From Spongiactinospora rosea (lineage in GTDB: Bacteria > Actinomycetota > Actinomycetes > Streptosporangiales > Streptosporangiaceae): a stretch of DNA of 64,000 nt. Of this stretch, positions 52,910 to 61,881 are shown in pieces. Below the pieces are notes generated by a model that had not been told where the DNA came from, did no database searches, and worked only from the letters and a program-made list of their open reading frames with translations. The position numbers and the translations under genes were made by a program. Location of the stretch: the NCBI RefSeq assembly GCF_003315795.1, contig NZ_QMEY01000002.1, positions 62,001 through 126,000 on the forward strand. The letters are read 5' to 3'. Within the stretch, counting starts at the first letter, position 1. Each line of letters starts with the position of its first letter.

Positions 52910-55276
52910 GTGACGGTCACCGAAGACCTGCCGGCCAACGAGATGCCCGCATCACGGCGGGCACAGATGCGCGTTCGCAAGCGCAACGGCACCGCCGAGC
53001 CGGTCGATGTCGGCAAGATCGTCCGTGCGGTGGAGCGCTGCGCCGGCGATCTGACCGACATCGACCCGCTGCGGGTGGCCACCAAGACGATCAGCGGGCT
53101 GTACGACGGGGCGACCACCGCCGAACTGGACCAGCTGTCGATCCAGACCGCCGCCGAGATGATCGGCGAGGAGCCGCAGTACTCCCGCCTGGCCGCCCGG
53201 CTGTTGTCGGCGTACATCGGCAAGGAGGTCCACGGGCAGGGGGTGGCCTCCTTCAGCCAGGCGATCCGGCTGGGACACGCCGAGGGCCTGATCGGCGACC
53301 GCACCGCCGAGTTCGTCGAAGCCAACGCCCGCAAACTGGACGACGCCATCGACATGGACGCGGACCTGCGCTGGGAGTACTTCGGCCTGCGCACGGTCTA
53401 TGACCGCTACCTGCTGCGCCACCCGTCCACACGGCTGGTGGTCGAGACGCCGCAGTACTGGCTCCTTCGGGTGGCGTGCGGGCTGGCCGAGACCCCCGCC
53501 GAGGCGATCGCCTTTTACCGGCTCATGTCGTCGCTGGCCTACCTGCCGAGTTCGCCGACGCTGTTCAACTCCGGCACCCGGCACACCCAGATGTCCTCCT
53601 GCTACCTGGTCGACTCGCCCCGCGACGAGCTGGGCTCGATCTACGAGCGGTACGCCCAGGTGGCGCAACTGTCGAAGTTCGCCGGTGGGATCGGCATCTC
53701 CTGGTCGCGGGTGCGTTCGCGCGGCGCGCTGATCCGCGGCACCAACGGGCACTCCAACGGCATCGTCCCGTGGCTGCGCACCCTGGACGCGTCGGTGGCC
53801 GCGGTCAACCAGGGCGGCAGGCGTAAGGGCGCGGCCTGCGCCTACTTGGAACCGTGGCATCCGGACGTCGAGGAGTTCCTGGAGCTGCGCGACAACACCG
53901 GCGAGGACGCCCGCCGTACGCACAACCTGAACCTGGCCAACTGGATCCCCGATGAGTTCATGCGCCGGGTGGAGTCCGATGGCGTGTGGTCGCTGTTCGA
54001 CCCGCACGAGCTGCCGGAACTGCCCGACCTGTGGGGCGAGGCGTTCGAGGCGGCCTACCGCGCGGCCGAGGAGGCCGGCCGGTACGTCCGCCAGGTCAAG
54101 GCCCGCGACCTGTACGCCAAGATGATGCGCACCCTGGCCCAGACCGGCAACGGCTGGATGACCTTCAAGGACGCCGCCAACCGGCTGTGCAACCAGGCGG
54201 CCGAGCCGGGCAACGTGGTCCACCTGTCCAACCTGTGCACCGAGATCATCGAGGTGTCCAGCGATGAGGAGACCGCCGTCTGCAACCTCGGCTCGATCAA
54301 CCTCGCCGCGCACCTGGCCGGGGGAGGCGTCGACTGGGAACGGCTGCGCGCCACCGTGCGCACCGCGGTCACCTTCCTGGACCGGGTGATCGACATCAAC
54401 TACTACCCGACCCCGCAGGCCGCGGCGAGCAACCCGCGCTGGCGTCCGGTCGGCCTGGGCGTCATGGGCTTGCAGGACGTGTTCTTCAAGCTGCGGCTGC
54501 CGTTCGACTCCGCCGAGGCCAGGGAGCTGTCCACCCGGATCTCTGAAGAGATCTACCTGTCCGCGCTGGAGACCTCCGCCGGGCTGGCCGAGCGGTTCGG
54601 CGCGCACCCCGCCTACGACCAGACATGGGCGGCGCGCGGCAAGCTCCAGCACGATCTGTGGGGCGTGGACGGCACCCAGGCCGAGCGCTGGGCCGCCGTA
54701 CGCGAGCGGATCGCCGCCCACGGCCTGCGCAACTCGCTGCTGATCGCCATCGCGCCCACCGCCACCATCGCCTCCATCGCCGGGTGCTATGAGTGCGTCG
54801 AGCCGCAGGTGTCCAACCTGTTCAAGCGCGAGACCCTGAGCGGGGAGTTCCTGCAGATCAACAACGCCCTGGTGGCCGAGCTGAAGGCACGCGGGCTGTG
54901 GATCGAGCGGGTACGGGCCGCCATCCGGCAGGCCGAGGGCTCGGTACAGGGCATCGCCGAACTACCGGACGACGTGCGGCGGCTGTTCCGCACCGCCTGG
55001 GAGCTGCCGCAACGCGCGCTCATCGACATGGCCGCCGCGCGCTCGCCGTACATCGACCAGAGCCAGTCGCTCAACCTGTTCTTGAGCGCACCGACGATCG
55101 ACAAGCTCTCCTCGATGTACCTGTACGCCTGGAAGTCCGGCCTGAAGACCACCTACTACCTGCGTTCCCGCCCCGCCACCCGGATCCAGCAGGCCACCGT
55201 CCCCGTCGCGGACAAGCTCGATGAGGTCGTTGCCTGCTCCCTGGAGAACCCCGAATCCTGTGAGGCGTGCCAGTGA
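52910..55276 (+). CDS. nrdA: Class Ia ribonucleoside-diphosphate reductase, large subunit
   Basis: A 788-residue enzyme from GTG 52910, with GAGGAGA five bases upstream. An ATP-cone covers residues 15-105 (RVRKRNGTAEPVDVGKIVRA), the allosteric activity site. The barrel holds SSCYLVDSPRDELGSIY (first redox Cys), NLCTEIIEV (Asn, radical Cys, Glu), CNLGSIN (second redox Cys) and the radical-transfer tyrosines near DQSQSLNLF and MYLYAWKSGLKTTYYLRS. The C-terminus is CEAC-Q, the thioredoxin-reduced pair. It makes dNDPs with NrdB. Control is by the upstream NrdR boxes and riboswitch. Confidence 0.95.
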   Translation: MTVTEDLPANEMPASRRAQMRVRKRNGTAEPVDVGKIVRAVERCAGDLTDIDPLRVATKTISGLYDGATTAELDQLSIQTAAEMIGEEPQYSRLAARLLSAYIGKEVHGQGVASFSQAIRLGHAEGLIGDRTAEFVEANARKLDDAIDMDADLRWEYFGLRTVYDRYLLRHPSTRLVVETPQYWLLRVACGLAETPAEAIAFYRLMSSLAYLPSSPTLFNSGTRHTQMSSCYLVDSPRDELGSIYERYAQVAQLSKFAGGIGISWSRVRSRGALIRGTNGHSNGIVPWLRTLDASVAAVNQGGRRKGAACAYLEPWHPDVEEFLELRDNTGEDARRTHNLNLANWIPDEFMRRVESDGVWSLFDPHELPELPDLWGEAFEAAYRAAEEAGRYVRQVKARDLYAKMMRTLAQTGNGWMTFKDAANRLCNQAAEPGNVVHLSNLCTEIIEVSSDEETAVCNLGSINLAAHLAGGGVDWERLRATVRTAVTFLDRVIDINYYPTPQAAASNPRWRPVGLGVMGLQDVFFKLRLPFDSAEARELSTRISEEIYLSALETSAGLAERFGAHPAYDQTWAARGKLQHDLWGVDGTQAERWAAVRERIAAHGLRNSLLIAIAPTATIASIAGCYECVEPQVSNLFKRETLSGEFLQINNALVAELKARGLWIERVRAAIRQAEGSVQGIAELPDDVRRLFRTAWELPQRALIDMAAARSPYIDQSQSLNLFLSAPTIDKLSSMYLYAWKSGLKTTYYLRSRPATRIQQATVPVADKLDEVVACSLENPESCEACQ

Positions 55277-56271
55277 TGCTGCTCGACCCGGGCATGAGCC
55301 TGACCCTGCGCCCGATGCGCTACCCGCTGTTCTTCGATCGCTACCGTGACGCGATCAAGAACACCTGGACCGTGGAGGAGGTGGACCTGCACTCCGACCT
55401 CGCCGACCTGTCCAAGTTGTCGCCCGCCGAGCGGCACCTGGTCGGCCGGCTGGTCGCGTTCTTCGCCACCGGCGACACGATCGTGGCCAACAACCTGGTG
55501 CTCAACCTGTACGAGCACGTCAACGCCCCCGAGGCCAGGCTGTACCTGTCGCGGCAGCTCTTCGAGGAGGCCGTGCACGTCCAGTTCTACCTGAACCTGC
55601 TGGACACCTATGTCCCGGACGAACAAGAGCGGTACGAGGCGTTCGCGGCGGTGGAGAACATCCCCTCCATCCGCCGTAAGGCCGAGTTCTGTTTCCGCTG
55701 GATCGACTCCATCGGGGACCTGCGCCGGCTGGAGACACGGGAACACCGCAGGGCGTTCCTGCTCAACCTGATCTGCTTCGCCGCCTGCATCGAGGGCCTG
55801 TTCTTCTACGGGGCCTTCGCCTACGTCTACTTCCTGCGTTCCCGCGGGCTGCTGAACGGCCTGGCCTCGGGCACGAACTGGGTCTTCCGGGATGAGTCCA
55901 TGCACATGGCCTTCGCCTTCGACGTGGTCGCCGTCGTACGCCGGGAGGAGCCCGGCCTATTCGACGAGGAGATGGCCGAGCAGGTCAGGCAGATGCTCGC
56001 CGAGGCGGTGGACTGCGAGGCGCAGTTCGCCGAAGACCTGCTGGGGCAGGGGGTGCCGGGCATGTCGACCGCGGACATGCGCACGTACCTGGAGCACGTC
56101 GCCGACCGGCGGCTGACCCAACTCGGCATCGAGCCGCTGTACGGGGCGAAGAACCCGTTCGCCTTCATGGAACTCCAGGACGTGCAGGAGCTGGCGAACT
56201 TCTTCGAGCGCCGTGTCTCGGCCTACCAGGTGGGAGTGACCGGCTCGGTCAGCTTCGACGCCGACTTCTGA
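55276..56271 (+). CDS. nrdB: Class Ia ribonucleotide reductase, small (radical) subunit
   Basis: A ferritin-like subunit of 331 residues from ATG 55276, which overlaps the nrdA stop (TGATG); GTG 55267 or 55273 are alternatives. Ligands of the dimetal site: Asp/Glu in the first helix (ATGDTIV), EEAVHVQFY (Glu, His), CIEGLFFYG (Glu) and RDESMHMAF (Glu, His). The radical tyrosine is present four residues after the first His, as in class Ia. The C-terminal tail (VSFDADF) is the docking peptide for NrdA. Confidence 0.94.
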   Translation: MLLDPGMSLTLRPMRYPLFFDRYRDAIKNTWTVEEVDLHSDLADLSKLSPAERHLVGRLVAFFATGDTIVANNLVLNLYEHVNAPEARLYLSRQLFEEAVHVQFYLNLLDTYVPDEQERYEAFAAVENIPSIRRKAEFCFRWIDSIGDLRRLETREHRRAFLLNLICFAACIEGLFFYGAFAYVYFLRSRGLLNGLASGTNWVFRDESMHMAFAFDVVAVVRREEPGLFDEEMAEQVRQMLAEAVDCEAQFAEDLLGQGVPGMSTADMRTYLEHVADRRLTQLGIEPLYGAKNPFAFMELQDVQELANFFERRVSAYQVGVTGSVSFDADF

Positions 56272-56374
56272 TCCGGGCTCGGCGGTCGACGAGCGTCGCG
56301 GCGCGCGGGGCAGCAGATCCGGGTGGCCGATTTCACCTGAAATGACATGAGTTGCGAGAGATGTCACTCTCATC

Positions 56375-56391
56375 CTGCATATTGTTTGCAA
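56375..56391. promoter_or_regulatory. Nur-like box upstream of the Fur-family gene
   Basis: CTGC-N9-GCAA; read on the other strand TTGC-AAACAATAT-GCAG. It agrees with the Nur pattern (tTGCaa-N5-ttGCAA) with one core mismatch. It is embedded in a longer inverted repeat (TGCATATT ... AATATGCA, 56376-56407), 34 bases before the nur ATG, fitting autoregulation. Confidence 0.55.
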
Positions 56392-56424
56392 CTGCTACTA
56401 ATATGCATCTATGGGTGGCGGCTG

Positions 56425-56943
56425 ATGGAGCATCTCGACGTATGGTCGGCCGACCCGGGCCGGCGTCGCCTCGGCCATCCGCGCTACGACGCCTGTGGTC
56501 CGGCCAAGCCCGGCCCGTACGCCGATGCCGGTGAGATCCTTACCGGCATCGGCCTGCGCCGGACCCTTCCTCGGCTGCGGATTCTGGCCGTCCTCTGCGA
56601 GACGGCGACCCATCTCAGCGTTTCGCACCTGCATCGACTGGTGGCCGATGCGCACCCGAAGGTGGACCTGTCCACCGTCTATCGCAATGTGACGATGATG
56701 CGCGAGCACGGCGTGCTGCACAGCTTCACGCACGCCGGTGAGGCGATGTTCGGGCTGGCCACGACGCCGCATCATCACCTCTTCTGCGAACGATGCGGAC
56801 TGCTGGTCGAGGTGCCGGCCGACCGGCTGGGCACGGCGGCGGAGCTGATCAAATCGAGTTGCGGCTTCGAGGTGGAGCCCTCCGGCCAGTTCCTGCGGGG
56901 AAGATGCGGAGGCTGTCGGCAGGCCTCCCGCAACGCCGGATAG
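56425..56943 (+). CDS. nur: Fur-family regulator, Nur-like (nickel-responsive)
   Basis: A 172-residue protein from ATG 56425. The Fur winged helix covers LRRTLPRLRILAVLCETATH, LHRLVADAHPKVDLSTVYRN and VTMMREHGVLHSF. The dimerisation and metal part has TTPHHHLFCERCG (His cluster and CxxC) and a second CxxC (CGGC). An N-terminal extension of about 45 residues is unusual. The Nur assignment rests on context: in Streptomyces Nur represses the Fe-type superoxide dismutase gene when nickel is present, and here the next gene is such a dismutase with a matching box. FurA- or Zur-type function cannot be excluded. Confidence 0.8.
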   Translation: MEHLDVWSADPGRRRLGHPRYDACGPAKPGPYADAGEILTGIGLRRTLPRLRILAVLCETATHLSVSHLHRLVADAHPKVDLSTVYRNVTMMREHGVLHSFTHAGEAMFGLATTPHHHLFCERCGLLVEVPADRLGTAAELIKSSCGFEVEPSGQFLRGRCGGCRQASRNAG

Positions 56944-56960
56944 TTGCGCAACTATGGTTG

Positions 56961-56977
56961 TTGCGATGAGTATGCAA
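56961..56977. promoter_or_regulatory. Nur-like box upstream of the superoxide dismutase gene
   Basis: TTGC-GATGAGTAT-GCAA, a full match to TTGC-N9-GCAA, 26 bases before the sod ATG. A 10-base palindrome GTTGCGCAAC lies just upstream (56943-56952). Confidence 0.65.
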
Positions 56978-57002
56978 CTAGGACCGCGAAGGAAGAGACG
57001 CC

Positions 57003-57605
57003 ATGGGTGAGTACACCCTTCCGGACATGCCCTACGACTACGCCGCCCTGGAGCCGGCGATCACCGGGGAGATCCTGGAGCTGCACCACGCCAAGCACCA
57101 CGCCGCCTACGTCAAGGGCGCGAACGACACGCTGGAAAAGCTCGCTGGTGCCCGTGACAAGGGCGAATTCGGCGGGCTCGTCGGGCTGGAGAAGACGTTC
57201 GCCTTCAACCTCTCCGGCCACGTCCTGCACACGATCTTCTGGCAGAACCTCTCCCCGGACGGCGGTGACCGCCCCGACGGTGACCTGGGGGCGGCCATCG
57301 ACGAGCACTTCGGGTCGTTCGAGGCGTTCCAGAAGCAGCTCACCACGGCCACGGCCACCGTGCAGGGATCGGGCTGGGGCGTGCTGGCCTGGGAGCCGCT
57401 GGGCCGCCGCCTGGTGGTGGAGCAGGTCTACGACCACCACGGCAACATCGGCATGAACACCACGCCGCTGCTGGTGTTCGACGCCTGGGAGCACGCGTAC
57501 TACCTCCAGTACCGGAACGTCCGCCCGGACTACGTCGAGAAGCTGTGGAACCTGATCAACTGGAACGACGTCATCGCCCGCTACGACGCGGCACGTAGCG
57601 CCTGA
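57003..57605 (+). CDS. sodF: Fe/Mn-type superoxide dismutase
   Basis: A 200-residue cytoplasmic enzyme with AAGGAAGAG before the ATG. Metal ligands: His in [14 protein letters not shown], His in [16 protein letters not shown], and Asp/His in [13 protein letters not shown]. The sequence closely follows the actinomycete SodF type ([17 protein letters not shown]). It removes superoxide when the nickel enzyme is not made; the upstream Nur-like box supports this. No sodN is seen in the window. Its stop overlaps the next start (TGATG). Confidence 0.93.
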   Translation: MGEYTLPDMPYDYAALEPAITGEILELHHAKHHAAYVKGANDTLEKLAGARDKGEFGGLVGLEKTFAFNLSGHVLHTIFWQNLSPDGGDRPDGDLGAAIDEHFGSFEAFQKQLTTATATVQGSGWGVLAWEPLGRRLVVEQVYDHHGNIGMNTTPLLVFDAWEHAYYLQYRNVRPDYVEKLWNLINWNDVIARYDAARSA

Positions 57606-58204
57606 TGCCGGCGGCGCGCGCCCGGTCCCAGCATGGTCCGCCGGGCCGGGCGGGCGCCGCTCCCTGCGAAGTCCGTCTCATCCCGGCCGGAGACGTGCAT
57701 CGCCTGCTGGACACCGTGGCCGAGGTGGCGGAGGGCGTCTTCACCCGTCCGCCCTGGTCCGAGCCCCGCACGGAGGCTCGTGCGGTCGCCGCGCGGCTCG
57801 CCACCGACGCGCTGAGGCCGGGATTCCTCGCCGTCGCGGCCCTGCATGGTGATCAGGTCTGCGGTTTCGCCTACGCCGTACCCTGCTCAAGGCTCGCCCT
57901 GCTCGCCTCGCGGTTGCCGCGCGGCGACCTCACCCTGAAGGAGCTGGCCGTCCTGCCCGCCGCGCGCGGCTGGGGGCTCGGTGCGATGCTGCACGACCGG
58001 TTGCTGGCCGCCGCGCCGCCCGCCTCCTGGTGGCTGCTCACCCACCCGCGAGCCGGTGCCGCGCTGGGCCTTTACCGCCACCGCGGCTGGCGAGTCGCCG
58101 CCTGCCACCCGGCCCCGCATGGCCGGTCCAGGCTGATCATGCTGCGGGAAGCGTGCTCACCGTCCCGCGCCGCAGGTGAGCGCGGACACGCAGGGCGAGT
58201 ATGA
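57605..58204 (+). CDS. GNAT-family acetyltransferase
   Basis: A 199-residue protein, start overlapping the sod stop. The GNAT fold is recognisable: LKELAVLPAARGWGLGAMLHDRLL holds the acetyl-CoA pyrophosphate loop (RGWGLGA). LYRHRGWRVA is the last strand of the fold. The substrate is unknown. Its last 68 bases overlap the convergent MATE gene end, so the two 3' ends share sequence on opposite strands. Co-transcription with sod is likely. Confidence 0.85.
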   Translation: MPAARARSQHGPPGRAGAAPCEVRLIPAGDVHRLLDTVAEVAEGVFTRPPWSEPRTEARAVAARLATDALRPGFLAVAALHGDQVCGFAYAVPCSRLALLASRLPRGDLTLKELAVLPAARGWGLGAMLHDRLLAAAPPASWWLLTHPRAGAALGLYRHRGWRVAACHPAPHGRSRLIMLREACSPSRAAGERGHAGRV

Positions 58205-59465
58205 GGGAGAGCGTGAGGCCGAACGCGATCCAGGCGACGTACACTCCAGGCAGCCCGAGCCCGGCCCGCACGCCGAGCAGCCATGCGAGTGGCAGCAACA
58301 TCAGGTAGTCCCCGGCCGCGTTGGCGAGCATGACGGATCGGGTGTCGCCCATCGCGCGCAGGAACGAGCCGTACGCCATGGCGGGCACCATAGGGGCCAT
58401 GCTGAGCACCGCGAGCGGTACCGCCGCCCAGGCCAGGTCCGCCACCACCGGGTTGGTGGTGACCAGTGCGAGCAGCCAGGGACCGGCCAGGAGCGCGAGT
58501 GCCGCAGGCGCGGCGAAGACCACGAACAGCAGGACGACCCCCTTGCGCCGCCACAGGGTCGCCGCCGCCTTGTCGCCCGCGCCCAGCGCCTGGCCGGCCA
58601 TGATCGTGATGGGCGCCGCCGCGGCGCTCAGCGCGGTGAAGACGACGAGCAGCAGGTTGTCCACGATGCGGTACGCCGCCAGGTCGGCGGTGCTCATGCG
58701 GGCCGCGAAGCCCGCGATCAGCGCCTCGTTGAGATAGCCGAGCCCCATGGTGCTCATCTCCGGCCAGCCGATGGCCCACAGCCGGCGCGTCACGTCTTCG
58801 GCTGGCTCCGGGCCGCTTCGCGGCAGGCGGGAGCGGGCGTACGTGAGCAGGAAGGCCGTACCGGCGGCGGTGGCGGCGAGGGTGGCCAGCGCGGCGCCGG
58901 TGACGCCGAGTCCGGCACCGAAGATGAGCAGGACGCCGAGGGGCAGGTTGACCACGTTGACCAGGAGCGCGTGGTACATCGAGGCGCGGGTGACGCCGAT
59001 GCCCGCGCACGCGCTCTGCAGCACGAACGACGCGGCGGCCAACGGCACGGCGGGCGCGAGTATTCGCAGGTAACCGGTGCCGGGGCCGATGAGCTCGGGG
59101 GCCGCGCCGAGCAGCGTCAGTGTGGGACCGGCCACGGCGTACAGCGCCGCGCCGATGCCGGCCCCCACGACGATCGAGGTCAGCAGCCCCACGCGGACCA
59201 CCCGGGCGACCGAACCGGGGCGTCCCGCGCCGTGTTCGCGCGCCACCAGCACCTGCACCGCGGTCGCCCAGCCACGTACGACGACGAGCGCGACCAGGTA
59301 GACCGGCGCGGCGAGCGCGAACGCCCCGAGCGCCTCGGTGGAGAGCCGGCCGAGCAGCACGGTATCGACCAGGTTGACGATGATCTGCGTCAGTCCGGCG
59401 ACCAGGAGTGGTACGGCCAGCGCCCACAGCCGACCGACGCTCGGACCGGCGGCCGGCGCCGTCAC
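58137..59465 (-). CDS. MATE-family efflux pump
   Basis: A 442-residue membrane protein from GTG 59465, overlapping the oxidoreductase stop by 4 bases (GTGA). About 12 helices in two six-helix repeats; typical pieces are VPLLVAGLTQIIVNLVDTVLLG, and in the second half GWPEMSTMGLGYLNEALIAG. It exports a small molecule in exchange for H+ or Na+. As the last gene of the YcaO run, it is likely the exporter or self-protection pump for the product. Confidence 0.9.
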   Translation of the reverse strand: MTAPAAGPSVGRLWALAVPLLVAGLTQIIVNLVDTVLLGRLSTEALGAFALAAPVYLVALVVVRGWATAVQVLVAREHGAGRPGSVARVVRVGLLTSIVVGAGIGAALYAVAGPTLTLLGAAPELIGPGTGYLRILAPAVPLAAASFVLQSACAGIGVTRASMYHALLVNVVNLPLGVLLIFGAGLGVTGAALATLAATAAGTAFLLTYARSRLPRSGPEPAEDVTRRLWAIGWPEMSTMGLGYLNEALIAGFAARMSTADLAAYRIVDNLLLVVFTALSAAAAPITIMAGQALGAGDKAAATLWRRKGVVLLFVVFAAPAALALLAGPWLLALVTTNPVVADLAWAAVPLAVLSMAPMVPAMAYGSFLRAMGDTRSVMLANAAGDYLMLLPLAWLLGVRAGLGLPGVYVAWIAFGLTLSLILALRVRAHLRRGTVSTLPAA

Positions 59466-60484
59466 AGGACGGCCTGGGCCGCGTCCAGGATCTCGGTGTC
59501 GCGGTCCAGGACGATCAGGGTGTCCACCCTTGAGTCCTTCCACTCGCGAACGCGCGCCGCGATGGCGTCGAGCGGGCCGCACAGCGCGATCTCCTCGACC
59601 AGCCGGTCGGGAACGGCGGCGGTGGCCGCCGCCTTGTCGCCGTCCGCGAAGCGCTTGCGGATGTCCTCGGCCGGGCCCTGATAGCCCATTTGGCAGGCCA
59701 CGTCGAAGTAGGTGTTGCGCACGCCGGGGGCGACGGCTCCGATCAGGTGCGCGTACAGCGGACGCAACTTGTCGCGGCCCTCCCGCACGGTGTCCGCGCG
59801 GGCCGCGTAGACGATGGGGCAGATCTTCACATCCGCGCGGTCGCGCCCGGCCCTGGCGATCCCCTCGTCGAGCGGGGCCAGGAGGGCGGCCTCGTGCTCG
59901 GGGGCGTACATGCCCGACAGCCATCCGTCGGCGATCTCGCCGGTCAGGGCGAGGTTGCGGGGGCCGATGGCGGCCAGGTAGAGCGGGATCCGTGACCGCA
60001 GTGGCGCCATCTCCGAGCGGATCGGCCGTGCCCTGCCGGTGGAGCCGGGGCCGGTGTAGGGCAGCGAGTAGATCGCGCCGTCGTGCCGTACCCGCTCCTC
60101 GTGCGCGACCGCCCTGCGGACGATCTCGACGTACTCCCGGGTCCGCTGGAGCGGGCGGTCGCAGGGCAGGCCGTGCCAGCCCTCGACGATCCAGGGCACG
60201 GACAACCCGAGCCCGAGCCGGAACCGGCCGCCGGACAGGACGTCGAGCGTCATCGCGGTCATCGCCGTCGCGGCGGGGGTCCGGGCGGGTATCTGCATGA
60301 TCGCGGTGCCCAGTTCGATCCGCGTGGTGGTGGCCGCCAAGTAGCCCAGAACGCTGACGGCGTCGGGGCCGTACTCCTCCACGCTCCACACCGAGTCGAC
60401 ACCGATCCGCTCGGCGTGCCGGACGACCGGCAGCACCTCCTCCATCGGTTCTCCGCCGTAGCCCAGGGCGAGTCCCAAGCGCAT
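59462..60484 (-). CDS. F420-dependent LLM-class oxidoreductase (Rv3520c-like)
   Basis: A 340-residue TIM-barrel enzyme from ATG 60484. The start MRLGLALGY and the segment IELGTAIMQIPARTPAATAM, then DVLSGGRFRLGLGLS and IPLYLAAIGPRNLALTGEIADGW, are those of the luciferase-like family whose members bind F420. It should reduce or oxidise a C=C, C=N or alcohol. In this operon (11 bases after the YcaO gene, 4-base overlap with MATE) it is the predicted tailoring enzyme of the peptide product. Rare pairing with YcaO is noted as a finding. Confidence 0.9.
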   Translation of the reverse strand: MRLGLALGYGGEPMEEVLPVVRHAERIGVDSVWSVEEYGPDAVSVLGYLAATTTRIELGTAIMQIPARTPAATAMTAMTLDVLSGGRFRLGLGLSVPWIVEGWHGLPCDRPLQRTREYVEIVRRAVAHEERVRHDGAIYSLPYTGPGSTGRARPIRSEMAPLRSRIPLYLAAIGPRNLALTGEIADGWLSGMYAPEHEAALLAPLDEGIARAGRDRADVKICPIVYAARADTVREGRDKLRPLYAHLIGAVAPGVRNTYFDVACQMGYQGPAEDIRKRFADGDKAAATAAVPDRLVEEIALCGPLDAIAARVREWKDSRVDTLIVLDRDTEILDAAQAVL

Positions 60485-60495
60485 ACGTGCTCCTT

Positions 60496-61815
60496 TCAGG
60501 CAAACGGCAGCGGCTGCCGGATGAGATCGTCTTCGGTGAGCGGGCCGGTCACCCAGCCGCGTTCGACGGGCTCGGCGAGCAGTCGTGGGCCGCCGAGGAA
60601 GGGGAAGGCGGCGGGGGCGTTGCAGTACAGGCCGGGCACGAGGACGCGGGCGACGCTCAGCCCGGCGGCCCGGACCTCGGGCGTCGTCAGGTCCACGGCG
60701 TAGGCGCGCAGGCCCTGTTCGCGCAGGGAGCGCAACGGCCCTGTCGCCTCCGGCGGGCCGGTGGGTCCGGTGGGGTCGCGCAGCCGGTCCAGCCGCTCGC
60801 CCTGGAGGCGCTCGTCGAGGTGGAGCTGCACGTGCAGGCCCACATCGTTGACGTCGCGCCAGCCGGGCCGTACGCCGTCGAGGTAGGCGCGGTCCGGCCG
60901 ATGGGCGCGGTAGGGCCGGTGGTCGATGCGCCTCTCGCGTACCGCCCGCCAGAAGCCGCTGTCCTCGTCGAGCAGTTCCCTGCCGGTCTCGTAGGTGCCG
61001 ATGGCCTCGGTGAACGCCTTGGCCGCGGCTTCGCCCGCGGTGGCGCGGCACGCGCTGCCGAAGCCCACCACGCGCCGCTCGGGGTCCTCGACGAACGCCG
61101 CCGCCACCATCGCGTCGAATGGGCAGGGGACGCGTAACAGCGACACACGCAGGCCCGACTTCTCCGCCTGGAGGATCGCGGCGGCCAGCGGGCCGTCCGG
61201 CGGCGGCAGCGGCGCGGCAGGCGCGCCGCTCATCCACCACAGCGTGACGGCGTCGCGTTCGAGCACCTCCCGCAGCGCCGCCACGCGGGCCTGTTCCGGC
61301 GAGGTCCCGGCGGCGGTCCCCGCCAGCACGGGATAGTTCGTGGGCGGCTCGGCGCTACGCGGGCCCGTGAAGTAGTTGACGTAGGCCAGGGAGGCCGGGA
61401 CCAGCACCCGCGACCCGTCGACCAGGTCCTGGGCGGGTGCCCAGGCGATGTCGAGGTCGGCCGTCATGGGCACGAAAGGAAACCCGCGGCTCGCATACTG
61501 GGCACGGGAGTAGAGGGCGAAGGTGCGCGGGTCGAGGGCGGGTCCGGCCAGGTCGCGGTACGGCGAGCGAAACAGGCCGCCGGGGACGGCATTGCCACAG
61601 TGCCGCTCGATCGCCTCACCCAGCGCCGCCCGCCGGGCCGCGCCCGGATCACCGATCGACGCGCCGTGGGCCACCGCGTCGATCGACGCGGCGCTCAGGC
61701 GGGCGGTGTAGGAGACGAGGGCGGGCACGACCGGCTCGCGTGGCCGGTCGCGGCGTATCCGGGTGACCACGCCGAGCCGTAGCGCGGCCTCCTCACCGTC
61801 ATCGGCTGGATCCAC
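60496..61815 (-). CDS. Standalone YcaO-domain peptide-modifying enzyme
   Basis: A 439-residue YcaO enzyme from GTG 61815, with GAGGGGAG upstream. The ATP-binding motifs are visible: ALGEAIERHCG, then ARVAALREVLERDAVTLWW, and later GEAAAKAFTEAIGTYE. The C-terminus ends in LPFA, a Pro-containing tail of the type seen in cyclodehydratases. YcaO enzymes activate a backbone amide for azoline, thioamide or amidine formation. No E1-like partner or TfuA gene is seen in the window, as in bottromycin-type systems. It lies 66 bases after a short acidic peptide gene, its likely substrate. Confidence 0.92.
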   Translation of the reverse strand: MDPADDGEEAALRLGVVTRIRRDRPREPVVPALVSYTARLSAASIDAVAHGASIGDPGAARRAALGEAIERHCGNAVPGGLFRSPYRDLAGPALDPRTFALYSRAQYASRGFPFVPMTADLDIAWAPAQDLVDGSRVLVPASLAYVNYFTGPRSAEPPTNYPVLAGTAAGTSPEQARVAALREVLERDAVTLWWMSGAPAAPLPPPDGPLAAAILQAEKSGLRVSLLRVPCPFDAMVAAAFVEDPERRVVGFGSACRATAGEAAAKAFTEAIGTYETGRELLDEDSGFWRAVRERRIDHRPYRAHRPDRAYLDGVRPGWRDVNDVGLHVQLHLDERLQGERLDRLRDPTGPTGPPEATGPLRSLREQGLRAYAVDLTTPEVRAAGLSVARVLVPGLYCNAPAAFPFLGGPRLLAEPVERGWVTGPLTEDDLIRQPLPFA

Positions 61816-61838
61816 CTGGCTCCCCTCTCATGGCAGGT

Positions 61839-61868
61839 GGGCCGGGACCATGGAAGGGGTCCCGGCCC
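61839..61868 (-). terminator. Strong stem-loop between precursor and YcaO genes
   Basis: GGGCCGGGACC pairs perfectly with GGTCCCGGCCC (11 bases, 8-base loop), 13 bases past the precursor stop. It has no T-run. Its place fits an attenuator or mRNA-stabilising hairpin that lets precursor RNA exceed enzyme RNA. Confidence 0.65.
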
Positions 61869-61881
61869 GGGGGAAGATCAA

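Noticed and set aside
58176..59681. 501-codon plus-strand frame across the MATE gene
   Set aside because: Composed of Arg, Gly, Glu and His runs without hydrophobic pattern; antisense to a clear membrane protein.
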